Shown: positions 7,704-16,820, counted from the stretch's first letter. The stretch is 64,000 nucleotides of DNA from Bacteroides sp. 519 (GCF_010500955.1 NZ_QVMJ01000013.1:1-64000); one strand, 5' to 3'. A program made the numbers and translations. The notes: generated from the sequence alone by a model not told the origin.

Positions 7704-8867
7704 ATGAGAAAACTATTACTTTTATTATCATTGCTATACTCGGCAATGTTATTTGCGCAAGATTTTAAGATTTTGCATGGACCTTATTTACAAGGAGTAA
7801 CCGAGAATGAGGTAACTGTGGTATGGGTTACTAATAAAGAAGCGGTTTCGTGGGTTGAACTGGCACCCGATGACGAAAGCCACTTCTATGCAGAAGAAAG
7901 ACAACGGTTTTATCAAACAAATTTCGGAAAAAAAGAGATTGGTACTTTGCATAAGATTAAAATATCCGGACTAGAAAAAGCCACCAGATATCGGTATCGC
8001 ATTTACTCTAAAGAAGTAACAGCCAAAGAACATTACTACATTGGTTATGGTAAAACAGTGGCAACAAATGTATATAGGCAAAAGCCGCTTACGTTTCGTA
8101 CTTTAGATACCTCGCAGGCCAATATGAAATTTGCCGTGGTAAATGATATTCATGAAAACAGCGAACTGTTGGAGAAACTAATTAGCCAGACTAACATAAG
8201 CGAGCAAGACTTTGTTCTTTTTAATGGTGACATGGCAAGCAATATGTTTTCGGAGGAACAAGTGCTGGGAGGATTTGTTGATCAGGCAGTGCGGTCGTTT
8301 GCGCGCGAAACGCCTTTCTTTATGGCAAGGGGAAATCATGAAACACGTGGATTGTTCTCTACAGAATATATCAATTATTTTCCAACTTCAACCGGACAAC
8401 CGTATTACGCATTCAGGCAAGGGCCTGCGTTTTTTATTGTATTAGATGGTGGAGAGGATAAACCCGATAGCGATATAGAATATCACAGCTTGGCCGATTT
8501 TGATAATTATCGCGAAAGCCAGATTAAATGGCTAACCGATGTTCTACAGAGTGAAGACTTTAAACAAGCGCCTGTTAAAGTGGTTGTTATGCATGTTCCG
8601 CCCATTCGTTCAACCTGGCATGGCCCAATTCAGATAAAGAAGCATTTTATTCCGTTATTAAATAAGGCAGGAATCCATTTAATGCTAAGTGCACATTTGC
8701 ATAAGCATTTTTACATAGAGGCTGGTAATGATGATTGCAACTTCCCTGTACTGATTAACTCAAATAATCATGTTGCTATGTTTAGTATAGCTAAACAGGA
8801 AATTAGTATTAAGGTGTTGAGCGAAGACGGTAAATCAATACTTACCAAAACTATTCCGGTATACTAA
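7704..8867 (+). CDS. Secreted metallophosphoesterase (purple acid phosphatase-like)
   Basis: A 387-residue exported phosphoesterase. The start MRKLLLLLSLLYSAMLFAQ gives a classic signal peptide. A fibronectin-like N-terminal domain typical of purple acid phosphatases (about residues 20-140) precedes the calcineurin-like core. Dinuclear metal ligands are visible as NDIHEN (about 148), NGDMASN (about 174), GNHE (about 210), MHVPP (about 295) and SAHLHKH (about 329). The first motif is D-x-H, as in the family. The protein probably hydrolyses phosphate esters in the periplasm or at the surface, but the substrate cannot be inferred. It is transcribed alone and divergently from the DUF4132 gene. 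Two CCGGGTGTAT repeats lie directly after the stop. Confidence 0.82.
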   Translation: MRKLLLLLSLLYSAMLFAQDFKILHGPYLQGVTENEVTVVWVTNKEAVSWVELAPDDESHFYAEERQRFYQTNFGKKEIGTLHKIKISGLEKATRYRYRIYSKEVTAKEHYYIGYGKTVATNVYRQKPLTFRTLDTSQANMKFAVVNDIHENSELLEKLISQTNISEQDFVLFNGDMASNMFSEEQVLGGFVDQAVRSFARETPFFMARGNHETRGLFSTEYINYFPTSTGQPYYAFRQGPAFFIVLDGGEDKPDSDIEYHSLADFDNYRESQIKWLTDVLQSEDFKQAPVKVVVMHVPPIRSTWHGPIQIKKHFIPLLNKAGIHLMLSAHLHKHFYIEAGNDDCNFPVLINSNNHVAMFSIAKQEISIKVLSEDGKSILTKTIPVY

Positions 8868-8883
8868 ATACTGATTCAACATA

Positions 8884-8940
8884 ACCCGGGTGTATTGAGG
8901 AAATACATGTTAGGTATCGGGATGATACATCCGGGTGTAT
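8884..8940 (+). repeat. Pair of CCGGGTGTAT palindromic words
   Basis: acccgggtgtat (8884-8895) and atccgggtgtat (8929-8940) bracket a small inner palindrome (gtatcgggatgatac). The second copy, with its preceding ac, is the same word as found in the five-unit array ahead of radA (44548). The element lies between convergent genes (metallophosphoesterase and integrase) and may act as a bidirectional terminator-like structure. Confidence 0.6.
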
Positions 8941-8955
8941 TCAATAAAACAAGTT

Positions 8956-9930
8956 TTACCTTGAAGTTTCGCGCAGCCTATATTCCGGTTGTGCCCTGGT
9001 TACTCGTTGAACTTGCGAGTAGGCCAGCTTACCAAATATAGCTTTGATTACTGTGTCGTTAGCTTTTAGGAGAGTGGTGTTATCGAATGATTTAAGATAA
9101 ACATGAGTCACTTTCTCCGATTGGTGTCCCATAGCCTGACTGATTACAGAAGTAGCTACCCCTTCATGATATGCAACTGTAGCCCAACTGTGACGCGACA
9201 CATACGAGGTAAGATTGTCTTTTATACCCAAATAACGTGCTACTTTCTTCAAACGCCTGTTCTGGGCACGCAAAGCTGTTTCGTACTGTTTCCTTTCGTC
9301 TCTTCCGGGATTTTTAATAATAGGAAGAAGATAAGGCGAACGTGCGGTTTGCTCTTTGTATTTTTCAATAATACGCCAAGCCAGATTATCTACAGCAACT
9401 GTTACCGTTGAACGGGTTTTATGACGCTGATAAATAATGCTTCCATCTCCCTTAATATTTGTTTTCCGGAGATATGCCAGGTCGATGAAAGAAATGCCTT
9501 GCAAATACAAACTAAGCATAAACATATCGCGGGCAAAGTCAAGACAAGGGTATTTGCTGAAATCGGCTTGGCAAATAAACTTCAATGTCTTTGCCCGGAT
9601 TGCCCGTTTGTAAGTAGGCTCGCTTCTGGTTTGAACGCCTTCAAACAATCCGGGCTGATAGTTTATTAACTCTTTTTGTACTGCCTTGTTGTACAATGAC
9701 CGGATGCGAGCCAGGTAGAAAACAATAGAATTTCGACTTAGTCCGGTAGAGACTAGATAGTCCTGATAACCTGTTAACCATGTCCGATTGAAGATATCCT
9801 TAATAGGTGCATCTTCCTGATGGTAGTAAAGCATACTGCGTAAGGTGCTCAGGTAGGTTTCTGCTGTTCTTGTGCAGCCAAGCCGGCGATAACTCTCGAC
9901 GACCTCTAAAACATAATCAGTTAAATTCAT
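8956..9930 (-). CDS. Tyrosine recombinase/integrase with a non-canonical active site
   Basis: A 324-residue site-specific recombinase of the Bacteroidales type: SAM-like core-binding domain at about residues 1-100, catalytic domain at about 110-290. Arg and His in SYVSRHSWAT (about 243), His in GHQS and the nucleophile Tyr in VYLKSF (about 276) are present. The segment that normally carries catalytic Arg I (usually LRG-hydrophobic-SF) reads LQGISF near residue 145, with a CAA codon, so this Arg is replaced by Gln. The gene is alone, with no excisionase, att repeat or mobilisation gene nearby, and no obvious invertible inverted repeat beside it. It may be a relic, or an enzyme that has shifted its active-site Arg. 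Confidence 0.8.
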   Translation of the reverse strand: MNLTDYVLEVVESYRRLGCTRTAETYLSTLRSMLYYHQEDAPIKDIFNRTWLTGYQDYLVSTGLSRNSIVFYLARIRSLYNKAVQKELINYQPGLFEGVQTRSEPTYKRAIRAKTLKFICQADFSKYPCLDFARDMFMLSLYLQGISFIDLAYLRKTNIKGDGSIIYQRHKTRSTVTVAVDNLAWRIIEKYKEQTARSPYLLPIIKNPGRDERKQYETALRAQNRRLKKVARYLGIKDNLTSYVSRHSWATVAYHEGVATSVISQAMGHQSEKVTHVYLKSFDNTTLLKANDTVIKAIFGKLAYSQVQRVTRAQPEYRLRETSR

Positions 9931-10058
9931 GGTTGATTTTTTTTATATTAACATTGTGAAAAACTATTGCAAAATAACCATGTTTTTAACAAATTCAAAG
10001 CAAAAAAGGATTAGTTTTCTAACAAAATTTAAAGGATAAGCGTAAAATTATTAATAAA

Positions 10059-10562
10059 TTAGAACCTTTTAATATATCCGTGGCAGTAGGGTAGGGTGCC
10101 TTTTCTGTTGTAATAATTTTGATGGTAATCTTCGGCAACCCAAAACATAGTGCTCGGTGTAACGGATGTTACTACATTGAGCCCTTTTTCTTGTAATTCT
10201 TTAATCAATCTTTCGGCTACTGTTTTCTGGTGGTTGTTGATGTAAAAAATCTCTGACCTATATTGTTCGCCAATATCTGGGCCTTGACCATCAATTTGTG
10301 TAGGATCGTGTATCTCGAAAAACATTTTTGCCAAGGTTTCATAGTCTGTTTGGGTGGTATCGTAAGTTATGCGCACAGCTTCGGCATGGCCTGTATTTTT
10401 TTTGCATACCTGTTCGTACGATGGGTTTTCTACTTCGCCTCCAATATATCCGGATTCTACGGAAACAACTCCGGGTATTTTCTTCATGTAATATTCAACT
10501 CCCCAGAAACATCCGCCTGCAAAAATAGCAGTGTCCATTTTTAATTCATTGTTTTGATTCAT
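10059..10562 (-). CDS. msrA: Peptide-methionine (S)-S-oxide reductase MsrA
   Basis: A 167-residue MsrA, which reduces methionine-S-sulfoxide in proteins and free methionine using thioredoxin. The catalytic motif GGCFWG places the nucleophilic Cys at residue 18. The downstream family signatures GYIGGE, YDTTQTDYETLAKMFFEIHDPTQ (here split by normal residues) and AEDYHQNYY are intact, and a candidate resolving Cys is near the C-terminus (LPYCHGY). The protein has no signal peptide, so it is cytoplasmic. It is a single gene. A group of four small hairpins follows upstream, between it and the divergently transcribed thiamine operon. Only the A/T-rich gap 9931-10058 separates it from the integrase start, and I see nothing else there. 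Confidence 0.95.
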   Translation of the reverse strand: MNQNNELKMDTAIFAGGCFWGVEYYMKKIPGVVSVESGYIGGEVENPSYEQVCKKNTGHAEAVRITYDTTQTDYETLAKMFFEIHDPTQIDGQGPDIGEQYRSEIFYINNHQKTVAERLIKELQEKGLNVVTSVTPSTMFWVAEDYHQNYYNRKGTLPYCHGYIKRF

Positions 10563-10663
10563 AGTAATGATTTAGGAATAAATAATAATAGACATAGATA
10601 TATGGGAAGCCTGAAATGCAGAAGGAACGTCGACAGTTTCGACATACCAACATTTCGCGGTAG

Positions 10664-10757
10664 GAAACTACTAGTTTTCTACGTATGAAACTGTTGGTTT
10701 CCTATATAGGAAACAACTTGTTTCACTGTGCAAAACAAAAATGAAACTACTTGTTTC
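10664..10757 (+). repeat. Array of four GAAAC..GTTTC mini-hairpins
   Basis: Four 15-16 nt imperfect palindromes of the form GAAACWRYTWGTTTC occur at 10664-10679, 10687-10701, 10710-10724 and 10743-10757. The word is not used elsewhere in the window. They occupy the divergent gap between msrA and the thiamine riboswitch. Sequences between units differ, so this is not a simple tandem duplication. Confidence 0.75.
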
Positions 10758-10842
10758 ATGCGCATCTCGTTTGCTTATCCATTAATAATACCTATTTTTG
10801 CAGTGTTTTCGGAAGGAAAGTGTTCCTTTAGTAAACTATCAC

Positions 10843-10918
10843 TAATAGGGGGGTGCCTTAATATTACGGGCTGAGATCATACCCATTGACCTGATCCGGG
10901 TAATACCGGCGGAGGGAA
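10843..10918 (+). promoter_or_regulatory. Thiamine pyrophosphate (THI box) riboswitch
   Basis: All conserved blocks of the TPP aptamer appear in order: ggggggtgcc, cgggctgagatcataccc, ttgacctgatccgggtaat, and accggcggagggaa. CTGAGA and the ACCTGATCYGG-TAATRCC-GCGGAGGGAA side are nearly perfect. It starts about 120 nt and ends about 48 nt before the ATG of the outer-membrane receptor. It should repress the three-gene thiamine uptake operon when thiamine pyrophosphate is plentiful. No strong terminator follows before the start codon, so translational control is more likely than transcriptional. Confidence 0.96.
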
Positions 10919-10965
10919 AATAGAGAAAAGAACCCCTTTTCTTGTTTAACTAAAAGAGTTTTAAA

Positions 10966-13215
10966 ATGAAAAGAAGAGCAGCAATGCTGGCCGGTGTATT
11001 GTGTACCGGAATGAGTATGTATTCGCAGAGTGCACCTGTGGATAGTGTAAAAACCGTCAACCTGGATGAAGTACAAATAATATCCACTCGTGCTACATCT
11101 AAAACTCCGGTTGCCTTTACCGATGTTGATAAAGAACAGATACGGAAACAGAATTTCGGTCTGGATATTCCATTCCTTCTCACCTCTACTCCGTCGGTTC
11201 TTACTACTTCCGATGCCGGGGCAGGTATTGGTTATACCAGTATCCGCGTTCGCGGTACAGATGCTACACGTATCAATATTACAGCCAACGGTATTCCGAT
11301 GAATGATGCTGAGAGTCATTCTATATTCTGGGTAAACACTCCGGATATGGCTTCTTCGCTCGAAGATATGCAGATACAGCGTGGTGCCGGAACATCAACC
11401 AATGGCGCGGGTGCTTTTGGTGCAAGTATCAATATGCGTACCCAAGGCATATCTTCAAAACCTTATGCCGAGGTTTCGGGTTCGTATGGTTCATTTAATA
11501 CGCATAAAGAAACACTCAAAGTTGGTACCGGTATTTTAAATAATCACTGGGCTTTCGATGCACGGATATCTAACATTTCAACAGATGGTTATCGCGACAG
11601 GGCAACGGCCGATATGACTTCTTACTTTCTGCAAGGTGGTTATTACGGCGAGAGTACCAGTATTAAGTTTATAACCTTCGGCGGTAACGAAGAAACATAT
11701 CATGCGTGGGACGGTATCAGCAAAGATGATTTAAAGAACAACCGCAAGTATAACCCCAACGGTAAGATTGAAGATGCTAACGGCAATGTGATAGGCTTTT
11801 ATGATAACCAGATCGACAAGTATAAACAAACACATTACCAACTACTGCTCGATCATACATTTACACCGGCATGGAAATTAAACGTTGCTTTGCATTATAC
11901 CGATGGCGATGGTTATTACGAAGAATACAAAAACACCCGCAAGCTGATAGAGTATGGATTAGAACCTTTCACGGTAGATGGAAAAACGATAAAGAAGGTA
12001 GACCTTGTACGGCGTAAGTCGGTCGAAAGCGGCTTTGGCGGCGGCATCTTCTCTTTAAACTATACCAACGAACGTTTACAGGCTGCTATTGGTGGAGGCA
12101 TTAACTATTACGAAAACGATCATTATGGTAATGTTATCTGGATTAAAAACTACATTGGTAATCTTGCTCCGGATCATGAGTATTACCGGAACACGGGTAA
12201 AAAAACCGATGGTAACATCTATGCAAAAGCCAATTACGAACTGGGTAACGGTTTCAATCTCTATGCCGATTTGCAGTACCGGCATATTAATTATAAGATA
12301 AACGGTAACAACGATAAATGGGATGATACCAAAGAACCTGAACATTTGCAACGTTTGGATATCGACGAAAAGTTCAGCTTCTTCAATCCCAAAGCCGGGA
12401 TATTCTGGCAAATCAACCCCAATCATTCGGCTTATGCTTCTTTCTCGGTAGCTCAAAAAGAACCCACCCGTAACAATTATACCGATGGGTTATTCACAGA
12501 ATTACCCAAAGCAGAAAAGTTATTCGATTACGAACTGGGATATACCTACCGAAACAGCCGTTTTACTGCCGGAGTGAATCTCTATTATATGGATTACACC
12601 GATCAGCTGGTATTGAATGGTAAAGTAAACGAGATTGGCGAAGCAATGGCTGAAAACGTAAAGGACAGCTACCGCATGGGTATTGAACTTACTGCAGGTG
12701 CTAAATTGTTAGAATGGCTACGTTGGGATGTAAATGCCACATGGAGCAAGAACCGCATTAAAAATTATACAGCTTACTACAGCACTTGGGATAGTAATTG
12801 GAATGAGTATGATCAAACCGCGGTTGCTATGGGTACTACACCGATTGCTTTTTCTCCTTCGTTTATGGCAGGAAGTCTTTTCAGTTTCGACTATAAGGGC
12901 TGGGGAGCTACATTTCAATCGCAATACGTGAGTCGTCAGTATCTGGATAATACAGGTAATGAAGTAAACTCTATTGATCCTTATTTTGTTAATAACCTTC
13001 ATGTAGGATACACTTTCAAACTAAAGGGATTTAAAAGTATTAATGTGGGTGCTACGGTATATAACCTGTTTAATGAGAAGTATGAAACGAATGGGTATTC
13101 AGCATCATCGGCAACATATGATCCGGAAAGTGAAACAACAACAATTAATCATAATCCGATGTATTATCCTATGGCAGGTACAAATATATTGTGTAATGTA
13201 ACGTTGAGATTTTAA
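10966..13215 (+). CDS. TonB-dependent outer-membrane receptor, thiamine-regulated
   Basis: A 749-residue TonB-dependent receptor. The signal peptide is MKRRAAMLAGVLCTGMSMYS, followed by the segment VNLDEVQIISTRATSKTPVA, which fits the start of the plug region. The plug spans about residues 40-170 (RVRGTDATRINITANGIPMNDAE; IQRGAGTSTNGAGAFGASI) and is followed by a beta-barrel ending in a terminal aromatic (VTLRF). No CarboxypepD_reg domain precedes the plug, so it is not a SusC protein. Its position directly after a TPP riboswitch and ahead of pnuT and thiamine pyrophosphokinase identifies thiamine (or a derivative) as the likely substrate. This matches the riboswitch-regulated outer-membrane receptors described in Bacteroides. 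Confidence 0.9.
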   Translation: MKRRAAMLAGVLCTGMSMYSQSAPVDSVKTVNLDEVQIISTRATSKTPVAFTDVDKEQIRKQNFGLDIPFLLTSTPSVLTTSDAGAGIGYTSIRVRGTDATRINITANGIPMNDAESHSIFWVNTPDMASSLEDMQIQRGAGTSTNGAGAFGASINMRTQGISSKPYAEVSGSYGSFNTHKETLKVGTGILNNHWAFDARISNISTDGYRDRATADMTSYFLQGGYYGESTSIKFITFGGNEETYHAWDGISKDDLKNNRKYNPNGKIEDANGNVIGFYDNQIDKYKQTHYQLLLDHTFTPAWKLNVALHYTDGDGYYEEYKNTRKLIEYGLEPFTVDGKTIKKVDLVRRKSVESGFGGGIFSLNYTNERLQAAIGGGINYYENDHYGNVIWIKNYIGNLAPDHEYYRNTGKKTDGNIYAKANYELGNGFNLYADLQYRHINYKINGNNDKWDDTKEPEHLQRLDIDEKFSFFNPKAGIFWQINPNHSAYASFSVAQKEPTRNNYTDGLFTELPKAEKLFDYELGYTYRNSRFTAGVNLYYMDYTDQLVLNGKVNEIGEAMAENVKDSYRMGIELTAGAKLLEWLRWDVNATWSKNRIKNYTAYYSTWDSNWNEYDQTAVAMGTTPIAFSPSFMAGSLFSFDYKGWGATFQSQYVSRQYLDNTGNEVNSIDPYFVNNLHVGYTFKLKGFKSINVGATVYNLFNEKYETNGYSASSATYDPESETTTINHNPMYYPMAGTNILCNVTLRF

Positions 13216-13218
13216 ATA

Positions 13219-13800
13219 ATGAACTATCTCGAAATCTTAGGAACCATTGTCGGTCTGGTGTATTTATGGCTGGAATACAAGGCTAGTATCTGGTTGTGGA
13301 TTACCGGGGTTATAATGCCTGCCATCTATATCTTTATATATTATGATGCGGGATTATATGCCGACATGGGTATAAACGTATATTATCTGGGTGCAGCCAT
13401 ATACGGACTTGCTGTTTGGGCAGCAGGAAGCAAAAAGAATAAAGGTGAATTACCTATTACCCATACTCCTGTAAATACTATACTACCAATGATGGTTATC
13501 TGTATAGTATCTTTTCTGGGTATCGCCTGGTTATTAATAAACTATACAAATAGTGATGTTCCATGGATTGATAGTTTCACTACTGCTTTAAGCATTATTG
13601 GTATGTGGATGCTGGCACGCAAATATCTGGAACAATGGCTTGTTTGGCTTGTAGTGGATGTTGTTAGTGCGGGCTTGTATATTTATAAGGAACTTTATTT
13701 TACTTCGGGGTTGTATGCGGTTTATGCGGTTATTGCTATCTTTGGGTATTGTAAATGGAAAAAGATGATGATTAACAACCGGTTCAATATCACGATATGA
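13219..13800 (+). CDS. pnuT: Thiamine transporter of the PnuC family (PnuT)
   Basis: A 193-residue inner-membrane protein with about seven hydrophobic segments. It has the PnuC-family features EYKASIWLWITG (about residues 20-31) and, at the C-terminal side, WLVWLVVDVVSAGLYIYKEL. PnuC-type carriers move vitamin precursors by facilitated diffusion coupled to intracellular phosphorylation. The paired kinase here is thiamine pyrophosphokinase rather than a nicotinamide riboside kinase, and the operon is under a TPP riboswitch. The substrate is therefore thiamine. It begins 3 bp after the receptor stop, and its stop overlaps the kinase start by 4 bp (ATGA). Confidence 0.92.
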   Translation: MNYLEILGTIVGLVYLWLEYKASIWLWITGVIMPAIYIFIYYDAGLYADMGINVYYLGAAIYGLAVWAAGSKKNKGELPITHTPVNTILPMMVICIVSFLGIAWLLINYTNSDVPWIDSFTTALSIIGMWMLARKYLEQWLVWLVVDVVSAGLYIYKELYFTSGLYAVYAVIAIFGYCKWKKMMINNRFNITI

Positions 13801-14537
13801 ATTACTACCCCCTACTTAACCCCACATCCCTGCCCGATGCAGTAATACTGGCCAACGGAGAGTTCCCAACCCACCCGTTACCTTTATACTTTCTGCATAA
13901 TTCCCCTTTCGTTGTATGCTGTGATGGAGCCGCAAACCAATTCATTGCCCAAGGCTATACCCCAAATGCTATTGTAGGAGACGGGGATTCTATCTCCCCA
14001 GAGAACAGAAAGAAGTTTGCTGATATTCTATTTATCAATAACGATCAGGAAACAAACGATCAGACTAAAGCAGTGAACTATTGCGTATCGCAAGGAAAGA
14101 AACATATAATTATAGTTGGTGCAACCGGTAAACGAGAAGACCATACATTAGGCAATATTAGTTTGTTGATGGATTATATGGAATACGCCAATGTAGAGAT
14201 GGTTACAGATTATGGTGTATTTACACCAGTAAAAGATAGCGGAAATTTTGAATGCATGCCTTCCGAACAAATATCAATTATAAACTTCGGAGCTACAGGG
14301 GTGAGGGGAGAGAATCTGGTTTATCCTTTAAGTGATTTTACAAACTGGTGGCAAGGTACGCTTAATGAATGTACAGGGAATAATTTTATTATTCATGCTA
14401 CGGGGAGGTATCTTGTGTTTCGGGGTTCTGAATTATTTTCGGTTTTTGAACTTAATCAAAGAGCAAACAAAGCCATTGAAAACTGTAAAGCAGGAAAAGG
14501 AACACCACATGAACAGATTCAACGGAAAGTTTTATGA
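13797..14537 (+). CDS. thiN: Thiamine pyrophosphokinase
   Basis: A 246-residue enzyme that converts thiamine and ATP to thiamine pyrophosphate and AMP. Family motifs are visible: CDGAANQF (about 42-49), VGDGDSI (about 62-68), NDQETNDQTKAV (about 81-92) and GATGKREDHTLGN (about 106-118). The C-terminal beta-sandwich includes SIINFGATGVRGENLVYPL. It is somewhat longer than many bacterial homologues owing to a tail after residue 225. Overlap of start and stop with pnuT shows translational coupling, so imported thiamine is trapped at once by pyrophosphorylation. Confidence 0.93.
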   Translation: MNYYPLLNPTSLPDAVILANGEFPTHPLPLYFLHNSPFVVCCDGAANQFIAQGYTPNAIVGDGDSISPENRKKFADILFINNDQETNDQTKAVNYCVSQGKKHIIIVGATGKREDHTLGNISLLMDYMEYANVEMVTDYGVFTPVKDSGNFECMPSEQISIINFGATGVRGENLVYPLSDFTNWWQGTLNECTGNNFIIHATGRYLVFRGSELFSVFELNQRANKAIENCKAGKGTPHEQIQRKVL

Positions 14538-14567
14538 AATAATTCTTTGTTTAGTAAAGTTTTCTTT

Positions 14568-14720
14568 GCTCTGAAAGAGCATCCTTTCGATAACCCCGGA
14601 CAAGCCTGCGTGCGCAGTCCGGGGTAGATAAACATCAAAAGCATTAAAACTCTGAAAGAGTTTCCCTCTTTATTCAGGGACAACTCCTTCAGAGTTGAAC
14701 TCACTTTGGTATGTCGCCCC
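14568..14720 (+). repeat. Intergenic hairpin cluster after the thiamine operon
   Basis: This holds gctctgaaagagc (14569-14581), a ccccgga/tccgggg stem (14594-14624), and aactctgaa/ttcagagtt arms (about 14648-14697) spaced by a ccct/aggg pair. The word gccccggacta near 14715 repeats part of the earlier stem. The region separates the convergent thiN and M16 peptidase genes and may terminate both. No clear T-tract marks a classical intrinsic terminator. Confidence 0.55.
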
Positions 14721-14723
14721 GGA

Positions 14724-16820
14724 CTACTTAAAATCAGCATCCTTCAAACCAATATTCATTTCTATTGAAGTAATGATAATGTTAATGTTTTGACCCATTA
14801 CAGACTGTTTGCTGGCATAAGGCACTTTTACACCACTCATTTCACGGTAGTCGCTATAATCAGTAATGGCTTGCATTTCGCCGTTAGGAGTTTTAGTGGT
14901 TTGTACCTTGCGTAGTTTCAATCCGCTTTGTACGCTGTAGTACTCAACTGCAAATGCACCGTTCTTTTCTATTTTCAGCGCATACGCATCTTCTTCGTTA
15001 ATGGCTTCAATACCTTCAACAGTTAAGGTACTACCGTTAGTAAGGTAATTCAGTTCAGGTGCTATTCCGGTTGCATATTTAATCTCTTCCACTTTCGGAC
15101 CTTCGGTTGTCTCACTGTTGCCCTGCATACCCGATATTCTTAACACCTTTCCATCGAAAGCCATTTTCTGAATAAGCATACCTTGCATCGACATAGAGTT
15201 TGTTGACAAGTTAGGCTTTTTAAAGGTTTGCTCAACAGCACCGGATTTTCCCATGATTTGCATTTCGCCTACTATCTTGAAGTCGTTAATCTTATCAATA
15301 GCTTCTTTTCCACCAATGGCTTTAATATAGTTTTGTATAACCTCTTCGGCCGATACATTTACTTCTTTGGTAGTAGGTGCTTCAATAGGATTAGCATCGT
15401 AATCGTACCATTGTACTTTGCCATCGCTGGCAAAACGTGCCAGTTTATCGGCATGTTGCTTATCGCCGGTTACAACAATCCAAGCATTTTCTGGTTTGAT
15501 GTATTTTGCAGCAGCTGCCTGAATATCGGCAGGAGTTAATGCTTCCAAACGTTTGAGGTAGTTACGGTAATAATCTTTAGGCAGATTATACTTATCAATA
15601 TTTACAGCAAACTGGGCAATGTTTGTTGATTGAGCCAACGAACGCGAGAAATTTCCGGCACGGTAAGTAACAGCATCTTTCAGTTCTTGTGCAGTAACAG
15701 GCTCTTTAATAATCCGGTCAAACTCTTTGAGGATTTCGTAAACAGCACTGTCGGTAGCCAAAGCTTTAACAGAGGCAGCCCCTCTACCGCTGGTTAACGA
15801 CATAGAACCAATTTGCTCTCCTGCCGATAGACTGGTGTAAATACCATAAGTCCAGCTCTTATCTTCGCGGAGGTTCATAAATAAATGTCCGGTTCCGCTA
15901 CCACCAAGAATCTGGTTCATAACAGCAGCAGCATCGTAGTCCGACTCTTTCAGGTTGAATTTTACCGGATAACAAACATCAATAGCCGATTGTACAGAAC
16001 CTGGTTTGTTAGCAAAAGCAACCTTGTTTTGTGCAGGAGCAGTAGGAATAACATAATCTGTTACCGGAACATCTTTCTTTGCCCATTTACCGAAATATTT
16101 TTCGGCCTGCTTTTGTGCTTCTTTCTTCGATATGTCGCCAACAATAACAAGACGTGCTACGTTGGGTGCAAAGTATGTATTATAATATGCTTCCAGATCG
16201 GCTAATGTAACACTTTCAAGGGTTTTCAGCGTCATAATTTCTCCTCCGGGATAGCCTTTACCGTACACAAGTGTATTTGCAATGCGGTTGGTAATGTTAC
16301 CGGCATCATCGCCAATAGCCGAAAGGTCTGTTTTATACTTACCTAAGCCCAACTCAAACTCTTCTTGCGAAAATACCGGGTTAAATAACATGTCTGTCAT
16401 TATCTCCAGTGCTTTATCGTGATGCTTTTTCAGGAAGTATGCATATCCTCCATTACGGTGTACACCCCCTTGCATAGCAATCATGTCGATGTCTTTGTTA
16501 AGTTGTTCTTTGCTTCTGTTTTTGGTAATTGTACCAAATACTTCATTAAACAAACTGTTACGTCCTACTTTATCGGCTTCGAGTGTTGGTTTAACATCCA
16601 ACTGAAGCGAGTATAATACCAATGGGGTTGAATTGTCTTCAACCAGAAAAACCTTCAATCCGTTTTTAAGGGTAAATACCTGTGCGTCTTTTATATTAAC
16701 TTCTTTAGCCGGGGCAGCCAACGGACGGATACTCCTGTCGATTGTTTGGGCATTTGCTGATAGAGAACTGATAAGAATAATCAGCAGAATATTTATATGT
16801 CTTTTCATTTCAATTTTCAT
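14724..16820 (-). CDS. M16 family peptidase-like protein, inactive subunit, with C-terminal extension
   Basis: A 698-residue exported protein. After a signal peptide (start MKIEMKRHINILL; the ATG at 16808 is an alternative) come two M16 half domains at about residues 35-470 (LKNGLKVFLVEDNSTPLVLYSL; RLVIVGDISKKEAQ). The zinc motif HxxEH is missing: the equivalent segment is NSLFNEVFGTITKN. It is therefore the non-catalytic partner of the active M16 protein encoded 18 bp upstream. About 220 further residues (DFKIVGEMQIMGKSGAVEQTF onward) form an extra beta-rich domain like periplasmic lipoprotein-sorting or DUF4292-type folds. The two proteins probably form a periplasmic heterodimer that degrades peptides. 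Confidence 0.85.
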   Translation of the reverse strand: MKIEMKRHINILLIILISSLSANAQTIDRSIRPLAAPAKEVNIKDAQVFTLKNGLKVFLVEDNSTPLVLYSLQLDVKPTLEADKVGRNSLFNEVFGTITKNRSKEQLNKDIDMIAMQGGVHRNGGYAYFLKKHHDKALEIMTDMLFNPVFSQEEFELGLGKYKTDLSAIGDDAGNITNRIANTLVYGKGYPGGEIMTLKTLESVTLADLEAYYNTYFAPNVARLVIVGDISKKEAQKQAEKYFGKWAKKDVPVTDYVIPTAPAQNKVAFANKPGSVQSAIDVCYPVKFNLKESDYDAAAVMNQILGGSGTGHLFMNLREDKSWTYGIYTSLSAGEQIGSMSLTSGRGAASVKALATDSAVYEILKEFDRIIKEPVTAQELKDAVTYRAGNFSRSLAQSTNIAQFAVNIDKYNLPKDYYRNYLKRLEALTPADIQAAAAKYIKPENAWIVVTGDKQHADKLARFASDGKVQWYDYDANPIEAPTTKEVNVSAEEVIQNYIKAIGGKEAIDKINDFKIVGEMQIMGKSGAVEQTFKKPNLSTNSMSMQGMLIQKMAFDGKVLRISGMQGNSETTEGPKVEEIKYATGIAPELNYLTNGSTLTVEGIEAINEEDAYALKIEKNGAFAVEYYSVQSGLKLRKVQTTKTPNGEMQAITDYSDYREMSGVKVPYASKQSVMGQNINIIITSIEMNIGLKDADFK

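Noticed and set aside
8867..10060. Integrase as part of an integrative element or invertible promoter switch
   Set aside because: I found no direct repeats, tRNA end, mobilisation gene or inverted-repeat promoter beside it. Only the solitary gene can be stated.
10864..11319. 151-aa minus-strand reading frame over the thiamine region
   Set aside because: It runs antisense through the TPP aptamer and the signal peptide of the receptor gene, with Cys-rich, low-quality composition. The aptamer and receptor explain the DNA.
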